DNA of 64,000 bases, from positions 434,001-498,000 of the forward strand of contig NZ_JACOON010000001.1 in NCBI RefSeq assembly GCF_014287795.1, in the 5' to 3' direction. This DNA is from Christensenella tenuis. Lineage in GTDB: Bacteria > Bacillota > Clostridia > Christensenellales > Christensenellaceae. Each line of letters begins with the position of its first letter. Position 1 is the first letter of the stretch. Shown one piece after another: positions 50,171 to 58,788 of this stretch. The notes beneath the pieces are model-generated. The model saw nothing but the letters and a program-made list of their open reading frames with translations. It ran no database searches and was not told the DNA's origin. The position numbers and the translations under genes were made by a program.

Positions 50171-51538
50171 TCAGCCACGGTCATCCAACGGAATATACGG
50201 TCTCTCATCCTGAATATTCTTATACGCAGGCCTGATAATTTTGCCTGCATTGGAAAGTTCTTCAATGCGGTGCGCGCTCCAGCCGGCAATACGCGCGATG
50301 GCAAAAATAGGAGTAAACAATTCGGTGGGCAGTTTGAGCATATTATACACAAACCCGCTGTAAAAATCGACATTCGCGCTGACGCCTTTGTAAATCTTGC
50401 GTTCCTTCGCAATCACTTCAGGTGCCAGCCTCTCCACTAGTGTATAAAGCTTGAATTCATCGGAAAGACCTTTGGCTTCCGAGAGGTTCTCAACAAAGCT
50501 TTTAAAGATATCCGCACGCGGATCGGACAGTGAATAGACTGCGTGGCCCATTCCATAAATAAGGCCGGCTTTGTCAAACGCTTGTTTATTCAGTAATTTG
50601 GTTAGGTAATCTCTTACTTCGCTTTCGCTTGTCCAGTCGGAAAGGTTCTTTTTCATGTCCTCAACCATCTGAACAACTTTGATATTTGCCCCGCCATGTT
50701 TGGGGCCCTTTAGTGATCCAAGAGACGCTGCGACCGTGGAATAGGTGTCAGTTCCCGAAGAAGAAACAACATGCGTCGTAAAGGTTGAGTTATTGCCGCC
50801 GCCATGCTCCGCATGCAGTACCAGAGATACATCAAGTATTCGCGCCTCGAGTTCCGTATATTGACTGTCCGGCCGAAGCAGATGCAGGATATTTTCAGCC
50901 GTTGAAAGATCAGGATCCGGCACATGAATAAAAAGGCTCTGGCCGTCATGATAATGCCGGTATGCCTGGTAGCCATAGACGGACAACAGCGGAAACAATG
51001 CAATCAGCTGTAGAGACTGCCGCAATACGTTTGGGATTGAAATATCATTTGCCTTGTCATCATACGAATAAAGCGTCAGCACACTCCTTGCAAGCGTATT
51101 CATCATGTCCGGACTGGGAGCTTTCATAATAATATCACGCACAAAACTTGTAGGCAGAGTGCGGTAATGCGCCAAAAGTTCCGTAAAATCAGAAAGCTGC
51201 TCTTTGTCCGGTAAATTCCCCATCATCAGAAGATACACCACTTCTTCAAACCCGTGGCGCTTTTCTTTCATAAATCCTTTTACAATTTCTTTTATATTGA
51301 TTCCGCGGTAAAACAATTTGCCCTCACACGGAATGTGTTCACCGTCTTTTTCAATAAAAGATTGAATATCGGATATTCTCGTAAGTCCGGCTAAAACGCC
51401 TTTTCCGCTAATGTCACGCAATCCGCGTTTTACCTCGTACTTCGTATATAATGCAGGATCAATTGTACCTGTCTGATAAATCCGTTCCGTCAATTCATAA
51501 ATTTCCGGAGTAATTTCAGAAATGTTTTTATTTTCCAT
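50171..51538 (-). CDS. Citrate synthase
   Basis: Citrate synthase condenses oxaloacetate and acetyl-CoA. The 455-residue protein has the catalytic set: His in LHAEHGGGNNSTF, His in YGMGHAVYSLSDPR and Asp in NVDFYSGFVYNML. It also has KGPKHGGANIKV. The length and N-terminus match the long citrate synthases common in Clostridia. The ATG at 51538 is used because AGGAGG lies 7 bases upstream. With malic enzyme nearby, it may supply glutamate precursors in an incomplete TCA cycle. Its roughly 200-base leader carries palindromes near the promoter. Confidence 0.95.
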   Translation of the reverse strand: MENKNISEITPEIYELTERIYQTGTIDPALYTKYEVKRGLRDISGKGVLAGLTRISDIQSFIEKDGEHIPCEGKLFYRGINIKEIVKGFMKEKRHGFEEVVYLLMMGNLPDKEQLSDFTELLAHYRTLPTSFVRDIIMKAPSPDMMNTLARSVLTLYSYDDKANDISIPNVLRQSLQLIALFPLLSVYGYQAYRHYHDGQSLFIHVPDPDLSTAENILHLLRPDSQYTELEARILDVSLVLHAEHGGGNNSTFTTHVVSSSGTDTYSTVAASLGSLKGPKHGGANIKVVQMVEDMKKNLSDWTSESEVRDYLTKLLNKQAFDKAGLIYGMGHAVYSLSDPRADIFKSFVENLSEAKGLSDEFKLYTLVERLAPEVIAKERKIYKGVSANVDFYSGFVYNMLKLPTELFTPIFAIARIAGWSAHRIEELSNAGKIIRPAYKNIQDERPYIPLDDRG

Positions 51539-51579
51539 CCACGTTCCTCCTGTTTTCAGCATAATTTTTATACTACAAG

Positions 51580-51597
51580 CGGTATTTCGTTATACCG
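51580..51597. repeat. 18-bp inverted repeat before citrate synthase
   Basis: CGGTAT-N6-ATACCG lies about 42 bases upstream of the start codon. It could be an operator for a downstream promoter (TATAAA-like at about 51566-51571) or a structured mRNA element. Confidence 0.4.
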
Positions 51598-51721
51598 TAC
51601 AATTTGCCGTTTCCCCGCTCATGATAGAACAAACACTCTGTCATGCATCCGATTTGATTCATGGCTGATTTTGCTTCCCTACAATTAATTGATCACAATT
51701 CACGATTTCCTAATAAACGGG

Positions 51722-51771
51722 TAACAAATTGTTAATAATTTTATTATACTACAAAAGTGGCTTTATGTAAC
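51722..51771 (-). promoter_or_regulatory. Promoter with nested palindromes for citrate synthase
   Basis: On the - strand GTTACA (51766-51771), 17 bases, TATAAT (51743-51748). Palindromes ATAAT-TTT-ATTAT (51735-51747) and TAACAA-A-TTGTTA (51722-51734) cover the -10 and start region, suggesting a repressor or activator site. Confidence 0.5.
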
Positions 51772-51856
51772 GTTTTTTTTATCCGGCATCTTTAAAAAGC
51801 CTCCCGACAGATATTTTTGTCGTTCTTCCAGTTTGCTAAAAACCGTTGACAGGAAA

Positions 51857-51890
51857 AAATATCCGGACAGATTAACCCTGCCGGATATTT
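51857..51890 (-). terminator. Intrinsic terminator of malic enzyme gene
   Basis: A 10-bp stem (AAATATCCGG/CCGGATATTT) and T-rich tail on the - strand, 10 bases after the stop codon. Confidence 0.8.
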
Positions 51891-51899
51891 CTTTATCCA

Positions 51900-53072
51900 T
51901 CAGATCTTGTTTACGTTTGTTTTTCGGGCAGCCTGCGCAACCGCTTTTGCAACCGCCGGAGCAACACGCTCGTCAAATGGCGATGGTATTACATAATCCG
52001 GCGTAAGTTCTGCCTCGGGAATCAAACCGGCAATTGCGTGGGCTGCAGCAATTTTCATTTCATCATTAATATCGCTGGCACGTACATCCAATGCCCCGCG
52101 AAAAATTCCCGGGAACGCAAGTACATTATTGATTTGGTTGGGAAAATCGCTGCGGCCCGTCCCCACAACCGCTGCTCCTGCTTTTTTTGCAAGATCTGGC
52201 ATAATTTCCGGGGTTGGGTTGGCCATGGGAAACAGAATCGGCTCTCTGGCCATAGAATGCACCATTTCTTCCGTCACTGTACCGGGTGCGGAAACTCCAA
52301 TAAATACATCCGCCCCCTTTATCACTGTTTCAAGGCTTCCTTTTTTCATCTTCCGGTTGGAAATTTCAGCCATTTCCATTTTTTCCTCGTTCAGATTATC
52401 ACGTCCCCGGTAAATGGCTCCGTGCCGGTCGCACATAACTACATCTTCCAGCCCCATAGCCATAAGGAGCTTAATGATCGCGATTCCAGCCGCCCCTGCG
52501 CCGGACGTGACTACACTGATCTCATGGATATCTTTCTTCACAAGTTTAAGCGCATTTAGAAGCGCCGCCATGGTAACAATCGCCGTTCCATGCTGGTCAT
52601 CGTGGAATATAGGAATATCACACCGCTCCTTGAGGCGCTTCTCAATCTCAAAACAACGCGGCGCGCTGATATCCTCAAGGTTAATTCCCCCAAAGCTTCC
52701 GGCAAGCAATGCAACCGTATTTACAATTTCATCCACATCTTTACTGCGGATACAGAGCGGAAACGCATCCACATCTCCAAATTTTTTAAAAAGGACGCAT
52801 TTTCCTTCCATGACAGGCATTCCCGCTTCAGGCCCGATATCTCCAAGGCCAAGCACTGCCGATCCATCTGTTACCACGGCAACAAGGTTGTGCCTGCGCG
52901 TATATTCATAGGAAAGCGACGGATCCTTTTCGATTTCAAGACAAGGCGCAGCAACGCCGGGGGTATATGCTATCGACAGGTCTTCTTTGCTTTCAAGCGG
53001 CACCCTGCTTGAAACCTCGATTTTTCCCCGCCATTTTTTGTGCATTTCCAGCGCTCTTTTTTCATAATCCAT
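51900..53072 (-). CDS. NAD-dependent malic enzyme
   Basis: Malic enzyme decarboxylates malate to pyruvate with NAD(P). The 390-residue short bacterial form is seen. The catalytic Tyr is in SIAYTPGVAAPCLEI, and the catalytic Lys region is VLGLGDIGPEAGMPVMEGK. Metal ligands are in LEDISAPRCFEIE and FHDDQHGTAIV. The cofactor-binding motif is VTSGAGAAGIAI. GGGAGGAA precedes the ATG. It lies between a sirtuin gene upstream and citrate synthase downstream, each with separate control signals. Confidence 0.95.
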   Translation of the reverse strand: MDYEKRALEMHKKWRGKIEVSSRVPLESKEDLSIAYTPGVAAPCLEIEKDPSLSYEYTRRHNLVAVVTDGSAVLGLGDIGPEAGMPVMEGKCVLFKKFGDVDAFPLCIRSKDVDEIVNTVALLAGSFGGINLEDISAPRCFEIEKRLKERCDIPIFHDDQHGTAIVTMAALLNALKLVKKDIHEISVVTSGAGAAGIAIIKLLMAMGLEDVVMCDRHGAIYRGRDNLNEEKMEMAEISNRKMKKGSLETVIKGADVFIGVSAPGTVTEEMVHSMAREPILFPMANPTPEIMPDLAKKAGAAVVGTGRSDFPNQINNVLAFPGIFRGALDVRASDINDEMKIAAAHAIAGLIPEAELTPDYVIPSPFDERVAPAVAKAVAQAARKTNVNKI

Positions 53073-53173
53073 CAGAAAATTCCTCCCTGTTCAAACAAAA
53101 TGATTCTTTATTTATAGATAAACAAAAAAGGCACATATTAAAACAGAAGAGGATTTTGCCTCATTCTCATGCC

Positions 53174-53887
53174 TCACACAGTTGAAAAAACGCTTCCAAT
53201 TTTTTCTTTCAGCAAAAGATCGGCGTTATCGTCATACGGTGTCGGTGATTGATTGATGAGCACCAGCCTGTCTCCCTGGTAATATTCGATGAGTCCGGCG
53301 GCTGGATAAACGGCAAGCGAGGTACCGCCAATAACCAGCATATCCGCCTGCGCGATATTTTCCACAGCCGTTTCCACTATTTCAGTGTTGAGGGGTTCGC
53401 CATATAGCACTACATCCGGTTTGATTACGCCGCCGCATATACAGCGCGGGACGCCTTGGCTCTTTACCATGTAATCAGCAGAATAACTTTTGCCGCATTC
53501 CATACAATAATTGCGGTGGACCGACCCATGCAATTCCAGAACATTCCTTGAACCCGCTTTTTGGTGCAGTCCATCAATATTCTGCGTAACAACAGCGGTG
53601 AGCTTTCCCTCCCTCTCCCACTTTGCAAGTTTTAGATGCGCCGCATTCGGCATGGCGTCAAGAGTAAGCATCTTATCGCGATAAAAGTCAAAAAACTCCT
53701 CTGTATGTGCCACAAAAAAATCATGACTCAGTATCGTCTCGGGCGGATAGCGGTAGGTTTGATGATAAAGGCCGTCAACACTGCGAAAATCTGGGATTCC
53801 GCTTTCCGTAGATACCCCTGCTCCGCCAAAAAAAACAATTCTCTTGCTTTTATCAATCAGGTCTTTGAATTTTTGGATATCATTCAT
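53174..53887 (-). CDS. cobB: NAD-dependent protein deacylase (Sir2/CobB)
   Basis: Sirtuins remove acyl groups from lysines using NAD. The 237-residue protein has GGAGVSTESGIPDFRS, TQNIDGLHQKAG, the catalytic His in LELHGSVHRNYC, and the zinc Cys4 site C-x2-C (MECG) and C-x-C (CICGG). IGGTSLAVYPAAG and LINQ contact NAD. The ATG at 53887 is preferred because GAGGTG lies 6 bases upstream; the GTG at 53896 and ATG at 53893 are alternatives. It could regulate acyl-CoA enzymes such as acetyl-CoA synthetase; no target is encoded nearby. Confidence 0.94.
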   Translation of the reverse strand: MNDIQKFKDLIDKSKRIVFFGGAGVSTESGIPDFRSVDGLYHQTYRYPPETILSHDFFVAHTEEFFDFYRDKMLTLDAMPNAAHLKLAKWEREGKLTAVVTQNIDGLHQKAGSRNVLELHGSVHRNYCMECGKSYSADYMVKSQGVPRCICGGVIKPDVVLYGEPLNTEIVETAVENIAQADMLVIGGTSLAVYPAAGLIEYYQGDRLVLINQSPTPYDDNADLLLKEKIGSVFSTV

Positions 53888-53973
53888 TTTCATCACCTCA
53901 TTTCCAATTGTGATCCGTTATAAATTATGATAAGATAAAATTTGTTCATCTAAAACAGGAAGGGATATCTTTT

Positions 53974-54867
53974 GTGAAAACAGCAACCCTCAAATATGAC
54001 CTCATGCTGTTTATTGTAGCGGTTATGTGGGGCACCGGTTTTATTGGCATCAAATATGCGCAAGATTGCGGAATGTCTTCTTCCCTAATCGTCATATTCC
54101 GGATGTTGTTTGCCTCCGGAGCCATGCTTGCAATTTTCTTTCCTCAAATCAGGCGGCTTACAAAAATCCAGATAAAGCATGGCGTTATTGCAGGCCTGTT
54201 CATGTCTGCCGGCTTTCTCTTGCAAACCATTGGCATGCAGTATACAGATGTTTCGAGTAATGCTTTTCTAACAACCACAAACGTTATCTTCGTACCGTTT
54301 ATCAGTTGGTTTCTTCTGAAAAAGCGGCCGCCCTTCAAAACCTTTCTTGCCGTTGCAATCGGCTTCCTTGGTATTTCTATCCTGACGCGGGTCTTCGATA
54401 CGACGATTTCTTTTAATCTCGGGGATATTCTCTCCCTTCTTTGTGCTGCTTCATACGCTATGCAAATCGCATATATCGGATATGCAGCGAAGGAATCGGA
54501 AGCAGCGTCTTTTTCTTTTGTGCAAATTACGGTAACGGGGCTGGTAGCGCTTACCTATTTCCTGCTGTTTGAACAAGGAGCCACAATAACTCCTCTGTTT
54601 GGAACAGCGGTATGGATTACCTTATATCTCGGTATAGCGTGCACAGCGCTTCCTTACTGGCTCGAATGTACCGCACAGAAATACATTTCCGCGGCCCGGT
54701 CAGCCCTTATCATTTCTTTGGAAGGCATGTTTGCCAGCATCCTTTCCATTTTGCTCGGTCTTGAAACGATTACTTGGTCGCTCGTTGCGGGCGGTGCAGT
54801 AATCATGGTATCAATCCTGATCCTGGAAGCCGATTTCGGGAAAAAACGTCCCCGCCTTCCGCAATAA
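53974..54867 (+). CDS. DMT (EamA) family transporter
   Basis: This 297-residue inner-membrane protein has about ten hydrophobic segments in two EamA repeats (about residues 8-140 and 150-290). It begins YDLMLFIVAVMWGTGFIGIKYA, a typical drug/metabolite transporter start. The substrate is unknown; amino acids or metabolites are exported by relatives. The GTG start follows AGGAAGG. It is the only + strand gene in the last 33 kb. Its stop codon directly abuts the stop of convergent cinA, with no room for a terminator between them. Confidence 0.9.
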   Translation: MKTATLKYDLMLFIVAVMWGTGFIGIKYAQDCGMSSSLIVIFRMLFASGAMLAIFFPQIRRLTKIQIKHGVIAGLFMSAGFLLQTIGMQYTDVSSNAFLTTTNVIFVPFISWFLLKKRPPFKTFLAVAIGFLGISILTRVFDTTISFNLGDILSLLCAASYAMQIAYIGYAAKESEAASFSFVQITVTGLVALTYFLLFEQGATITPLFGTAVWITLYLGIACTALPYWLECTAQKYISAARSALIISLEGMFASILSILLGLETITWSLVAGGAVIMVSILILEADFGKKRPRLPQ

Positions 54868-56115
54868 TTAATAGTCTTCCAACGCTTTCATGATAAGCCG
54901 AAATACATTCTGTGCCGTCATATGCCTGATATAGGTTCGTTCGTCAGCTTTATGGTAATTAATATTAAGCTTCAGCACAGTGGTTAATTTATCACTGTCG
55001 ATCCCAATATAGACAAGACCTACCGGTTTTTCCGGCGTTCCTCCGCCCGGTCCGGCAATCCCCGTTGTGGAAACTCCGATATCCGCTCCCGCAAGCTTCC
55101 GCACACCACCCGCCATCTCGCGCGCCGTTTGTTCGGAAACTGCGCCATATTTTGCCAACGTTTCCTCTGAAACCCCCAATACCCGATGTTTAATTTCGTT
55201 TGCATAAGAACAAACTCCGCATCCAAATATTTCGCTCGCGCCCGGCACTTCCGTAATCCGTTCGGAAACGAGTCCGCCTGTGCAACTTTCCGCTGTTGCA
55301 ACCGTCACCTTTTTCCGGATTAACTCCTTTACGGTTGCGGTTTGAATATCCGGCACATCAATTCCATAGATGTATTTTCCAATGACTGCCTCGATTTTTT
55401 TTATTGTAGGCGCAATCATTTTTTCGCATTCTTCCGTTGTCTCCGCCGCCGCAGTTACCCTTAAAGTGACTTCACCGGCCTTTGCATAGGGAGCGATCGT
55501 GGGATTGGTACTATTTTTCATCAGATCATACAGCATCTCTTCCACACGGGATTCACCCATGCCGAATATCCGTATATTGTGCGAAAGCAAAACCTTATCG
55601 GAAAACTTCATCAGGTACGGAAGAACAGCATCCTGAAACATCGGCCGCATTTCCGCAGGAGGCCCGGGAAGCAAGATCGCGGTTTTTCCATTCTCCGAAA
55701 CTGCAAGGCCGGGAGCCGTTCCGTTGGCATTCGGGAAAATAGCTGCGCCTTCCGGCATCATGGCCTGCTTCTTGTTGTTCTCCGTCATCGGGCGCTTCAG
55801 GCGATAGAAAAAACCTTCTATGCTTTTTAGCGAGGCATCATCCATAATCATTTTTTTATGAAAATAGTCTGCTACCGTTTCTTTGGTAAGATCATCATAC
55901 GTGGGGCCAAGCCCGCCCGTCATAACAACAATATCAGCCCTGGAAAAGGCAAGCGCAAGGCTCTCCTTCAACCTTCCGTTATTGTCTCCGACAACCGTCT
56001 GATAGTAGACGTCAATTCCAATATTGGCAAGTTCTCTTGCTATGTAGGCCGCGTTGGTATTGATAATATCCCCAAGCAGCAGTTCCGTTCCAACACATAA
56101 AATTTCAGCTTTCAT
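54868..56115 (-). CDS. cinA: CinA: competence/damage-inducible protein, nicotinamide-nucleotide amidase
   Basis: CinA proteins have an N-terminal molybdopterin-binding-like domain with ADP-ribose pyrophosphatase activity and a C-terminal NMN deamidase domain. Both are present in the 415 residues. The N-terminal domain has VGTELLLGDIINTNAAYIA and MTGGLGPTYDDLTKETVA. The C-terminal domain has TVATAESCTGGLVSERIT and VSTTGIAGPGGGTPEKPVG. The family length is about 415. The gene starts 18 bases after the glycosyltransferase gene and is convergent with the DMT transporter. It may recycle NMN, which would suit the nearby NAD-consuming sirtuin. Confidence 0.94.
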   Translation of the reverse strand: MKAEILCVGTELLLGDIINTNAAYIARELANIGIDVYYQTVVGDNNGRLKESLALAFSRADIVVMTGGLGPTYDDLTKETVADYFHKKMIMDDASLKSIEGFFYRLKRPMTENNKKQAMMPEGAAIFPNANGTAPGLAVSENGKTAILLPGPPAEMRPMFQDAVLPYLMKFSDKVLLSHNIRIFGMGESRVEEMLYDLMKNSTNPTIAPYAKAGEVTLRVTAAAETTEECEKMIAPTIKKIEAVIGKYIYGIDVPDIQTATVKELIRKKVTVATAESCTGGLVSERITEVPGASEIFGCGVCSYANEIKHRVLGVSEETLAKYGAVSEQTAREMAGGVRKLAGADIGVSTTGIAGPGGGTPEKPVGLVYIGIDSDKLTTVLKLNINYHKADERTYIRHMTAQNVFRLIMKALEDY

Positions 56116-56133
56116 TTTCCGTTATTACTTCCT

Positions 56134-57051
56134 TTATCCATAGATTATCTGTCCGATTTTACGGTAAACACCGCTTTTAAATAATTTATATTTGGAAAGC
56201 AAATGCATTCGTTTTAGCATATTGCATTCCCCAAGGCTTTTAAACACGCAAATCATATCCTTCTGCGCAGCACTTAGCATATCTTCATACGTTTCCAAAA
56301 AGGCTGCCGCCTGCTCATATGTGTTTTGGATGGATTCACGGATTCCTCCTGTATTTGATAGCTTTTTCCGGAAGTAGGAGGCGCTTTTGACATCTTTGGC
56401 TCCCACTTCGTTGGCCTGGTGCTGGCGGTAATGAATACGGTTCGGAGCAACGGCAATGTGTCCAAACGCCGAAGCGGCGAGCCCAATCCACCAGTCATGC
56501 ATCAACGCCTGCTTGTTTGCGCGGATGATCCGTACAAGCGCACGGTTCATCATCATGGTGCATCCCGTGATATTGTTCTGGGAAATCAGCTGATTCAAAT
56601 GCAGACGTGACGGATCTAGTTTCTGCAGTTTAAACAAAGACGGATGGATTGCAACACCGGTCTCGTTGACTACCGTAAGATCGGAATGTACAAGAATCGG
56701 ACTGTTTCCAAAACCATTCCTGATACTTTTCATCGTTGATAAAGTAAGTTCGATTTTATCCGGCAGCCAGATATCGTCCTGATCCGCAAACATAACATAA
56801 TCCTGCGTGGCATAAGAAAGCAGCGTAAAAAAATTATCACGCGCGTTACCAATGGAGAGTCTGTCCTCAATGATCGTAAATTTTTCCGGATATGCCTGCC
56901 GAAACCCTTCAATAATAATAGGTGTCCGATCGGTTGAACCGTCGTCCCTGACGTAGACGTGAAAATCCTGAATCGTCTGCTCCATGAGTGAATCCAACAT
57001 TTCCTTTAAATATGCTTCTCCGTTATAAGTTGCAAGAAGTACGTCGATCAT
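56134..57051 (-). CDS. Glycosyltransferase family 2 protein
   Basis: This 305-residue GT-A fold enzyme has the GT2 start IDVLLATYNGEAYLKEMLDSL, the nucleotide-binding VRDDGSTDRTPII and the metal-binding region FADQDDIWLPDKIE. It resembles rhamnosyl- or galactosyl-type transferases of polysaccharide clusters, but no such cluster surrounds it and the sugar is unknown. The ATG at 57051 follows GGAGGG, and the longer frame from 57072 would start before that site. It is probably co-transcribed with cinA. Confidence 0.87.
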   Translation of the reverse strand: MIDVLLATYNGEAYLKEMLDSLMEQTIQDFHVYVRDDGSTDRTPIIIEGFRQAYPEKFTIIEDRLSIGNARDNFFTLLSYATQDYVMFADQDDIWLPDKIELTLSTMKSIRNGFGNSPILVHSDLTVVNETGVAIHPSLFKLQKLDPSRLHLNQLISQNNITGCTMMMNRALVRIIRANKQALMHDWWIGLAASAFGHIAVAPNRIHYRQHQANEVGAKDVKSASYFRKKLSNTGGIRESIQNTYEQAAAFLETYEDMLSAAQKDMICVFKSLGECNMLKRMHLLSKYKLFKSGVYRKIGQIIYG

Positions 57052-57136
57052 TATGATCCCTCCACTTTTCAATCCCTATCTAATTTATCACGGTTGAACA
57101 TAAAATAAAAGAGCTTGGTCGATATTTTGCCCATAT

Positions 57137-57174
57137 AAAAGAACAAAGCATGATATGAATACCATGCTTTGTTC
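57137..57174 (-). terminator. Intrinsic terminator of the polyol/sugar operon
   Basis: A 12-bp perfect stem (GAACAAAGCATG/CATGCTTTGTTC, loop 10) followed on the - strand by TTTT, about 30 bases after the kinase stop codon. Confidence 0.82.
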
Positions 57175-57202
57175 CCGTCCTAAGTGCATTGAGGAATTTA
57201 CT

Positions 57203-58720
57203 TCAAAACCGGGCCAATTCTTCGAATAATTTCATCTGTGTTTTATATGCTTTCTCGAACAATCGTTTCATTTTTTGATATATTTCAGCGTTTTGTGCAA
57301 TCGGTTTCTGCGGGAGACAAGCTTTATTGAAAAAACGCACTTCCTCAAATCCCTGTAGTTCTCCCGCGCCTACTCCGGCAATTACAGCCGCACCAATCGA
57401 GGTGGCTTCTTCCAAATGTTCTAAGCGCACAATATCCATTCCATAGACATCGGCAAATATCTGCCGTTCCACTTCCCCCTGAGCCATCCCGCCTACTACG
57501 ATCATTTGCTTCATTTCTACGGCATTTTTTAATATTTCAATAATCAGGTTAAGGTTCATCGCCACTCCCTCCACCACGCTTCGCATGAGGTCCCCTGTGG
57601 TATGCTCCATCTTAAGCCCCACAAAGGAACCGCGGGCATGGCTATTCCAACGTGGACAGCGTTCCCCCATCAGGTACGGCAGAAATAAAAGCGCATTTGC
57701 CCCCGCTGGAGAATCTTCGATTTCGCGGTTAATTATGTCATATGGGCTGATTTCCTGTTTTTTTGCTTCCTGCACTTCCTTTTGACAAAAACGTTCTTTG
57801 GCCCACGAAAAAGCTGCACCGGCCGTTTGCATGGTTCCTGAGGGAATTAAGAGTCCGGGAATGACATGCGCCCACGTAACCGTTCGCATTTGCCCATCAT
57901 AATAGGGTTTTTTCGAAACAGTGGAAATCCATGAAGAAGAACCAAGGCAGTTATAGGTAATTCCTTCGGCAATCGAACCGGCTCCAACGGAAGCGCAGCT
58001 TCCATCTCCGCCGCCCAAAACGATTTTAGTCCCCGCCGCAAGGCCGCTTTCCTCCTCCATATCGGGTCTGATTTCGCCCGCGACATAAGTGGAGGGTTTG
58101 AGATCGGGAAATAATTCCCGCTTCACTCCTGCTGCCGCTATAATTTCATCAGACCATTCCATCGTGTTCAGGTCAAGTGCATTTGTGCTCGATGCGTCCG
58201 AATAATCCGTCATAAATTTTCCGGTTAGGCGGTAAACAATATAGTCCTTTGCATTTAGCATCTTGTAGGTTTTTGCATAAATGGCAGGTTCATTGTTTTT
58301 TACCCACATCAGCTTTTCAATGCTGTATGACCGGCTGAGCTTATGCCCTGTGATTTGATAAAAACGTTCCGGAGCAATTTTTTCGGCAAGTTGATTTTCT
58401 TCCCTTTCCGCACGCATATCCGCCCAGATGATCGCATTTCTCAGCGGAGTTCCATTTTCATCGACACACAGGCACCCCATCATTTGTCCACTGAATGAAA
58501 TTGCCCGGACAGCTTTCTTCTGGATATCCTGAAGCAATTCCCTGGTTGCGGAACATACCGCATTCCACCAATCCTGCGGATCTTGTTCTGCCCAATTTCC
58601 ATTGAAAAATTTTGCCGGATAACTGTAGACTACACTTTTGATCAGTTCTCCTTCGGTTGAAAACAGGGTTGCCTTGTTGCCGGATGTTCCAAGATCATGC
58701 GCTATCAAATAATTTAACAT
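57203..58720 (-). CDS. FGGY family carbohydrate kinase (xylulokinase-like)
   Basis: FGGY kinases phosphorylate ketoses or polyols. The 505-residue protein begins with the ATP-binding motif LIAHDLGTSGNKATLF. It has NWAEQDPQDWW, SFSGQMMG, AIIWADMRAE, VLGGGDGSCASVGAG and the C-terminal VVGGMAQGEVERQIFADVYG and EATSIGAAVIAG. The ATG at 58720 follows AAAGGGATT, and upstream in-frame codons are not preceded by a site. It is the last gene of the operon and probably phosphorylates the ketose made by the dehydrogenases upstream. Xylulose is only one possible substrate. Confidence 0.9.
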   Translation of the reverse strand: MLNYLIAHDLGTSGNKATLFSTEGELIKSVVYSYPAKFFNGNWAEQDPQDWWNAVCSATRELLQDIQKKAVRAISFSGQMMGCLCVDENGTPLRNAIIWADMRAEREENQLAEKIAPERFYQITGHKLSRSYSIEKLMWVKNNEPAIYAKTYKMLNAKDYIVYRLTGKFMTDYSDASSTNALDLNTMEWSDEIIAAAGVKRELFPDLKPSTYVAGEIRPDMEEESGLAAGTKIVLGGGDGSCASVGAGSIAEGITYNCLGSSSWISTVSKKPYYDGQMRTVTWAHVIPGLLIPSGTMQTAGAAFSWAKERFCQKEVQEAKKQEISPYDIINREIEDSPAGANALLFLPYLMGERCPRWNSHARGSFVGLKMEHTTGDLMRSVVEGVAMNLNLIIEILKNAVEMKQMIVVGGMAQGEVERQIFADVYGMDIVRLEHLEEATSIGAAVIAGVGAGELQGFEEVRFFNKACLPQKPIAQNAEIYQKMKRLFEKAYKTQMKLFEELARF

Positions 58721-58788
58721 TGTCCAATCCCTTTCAGCCCCTCCTGCCCACACCGCTCCTCAGAACGATATGGGCAGGAAGAGAGGCC

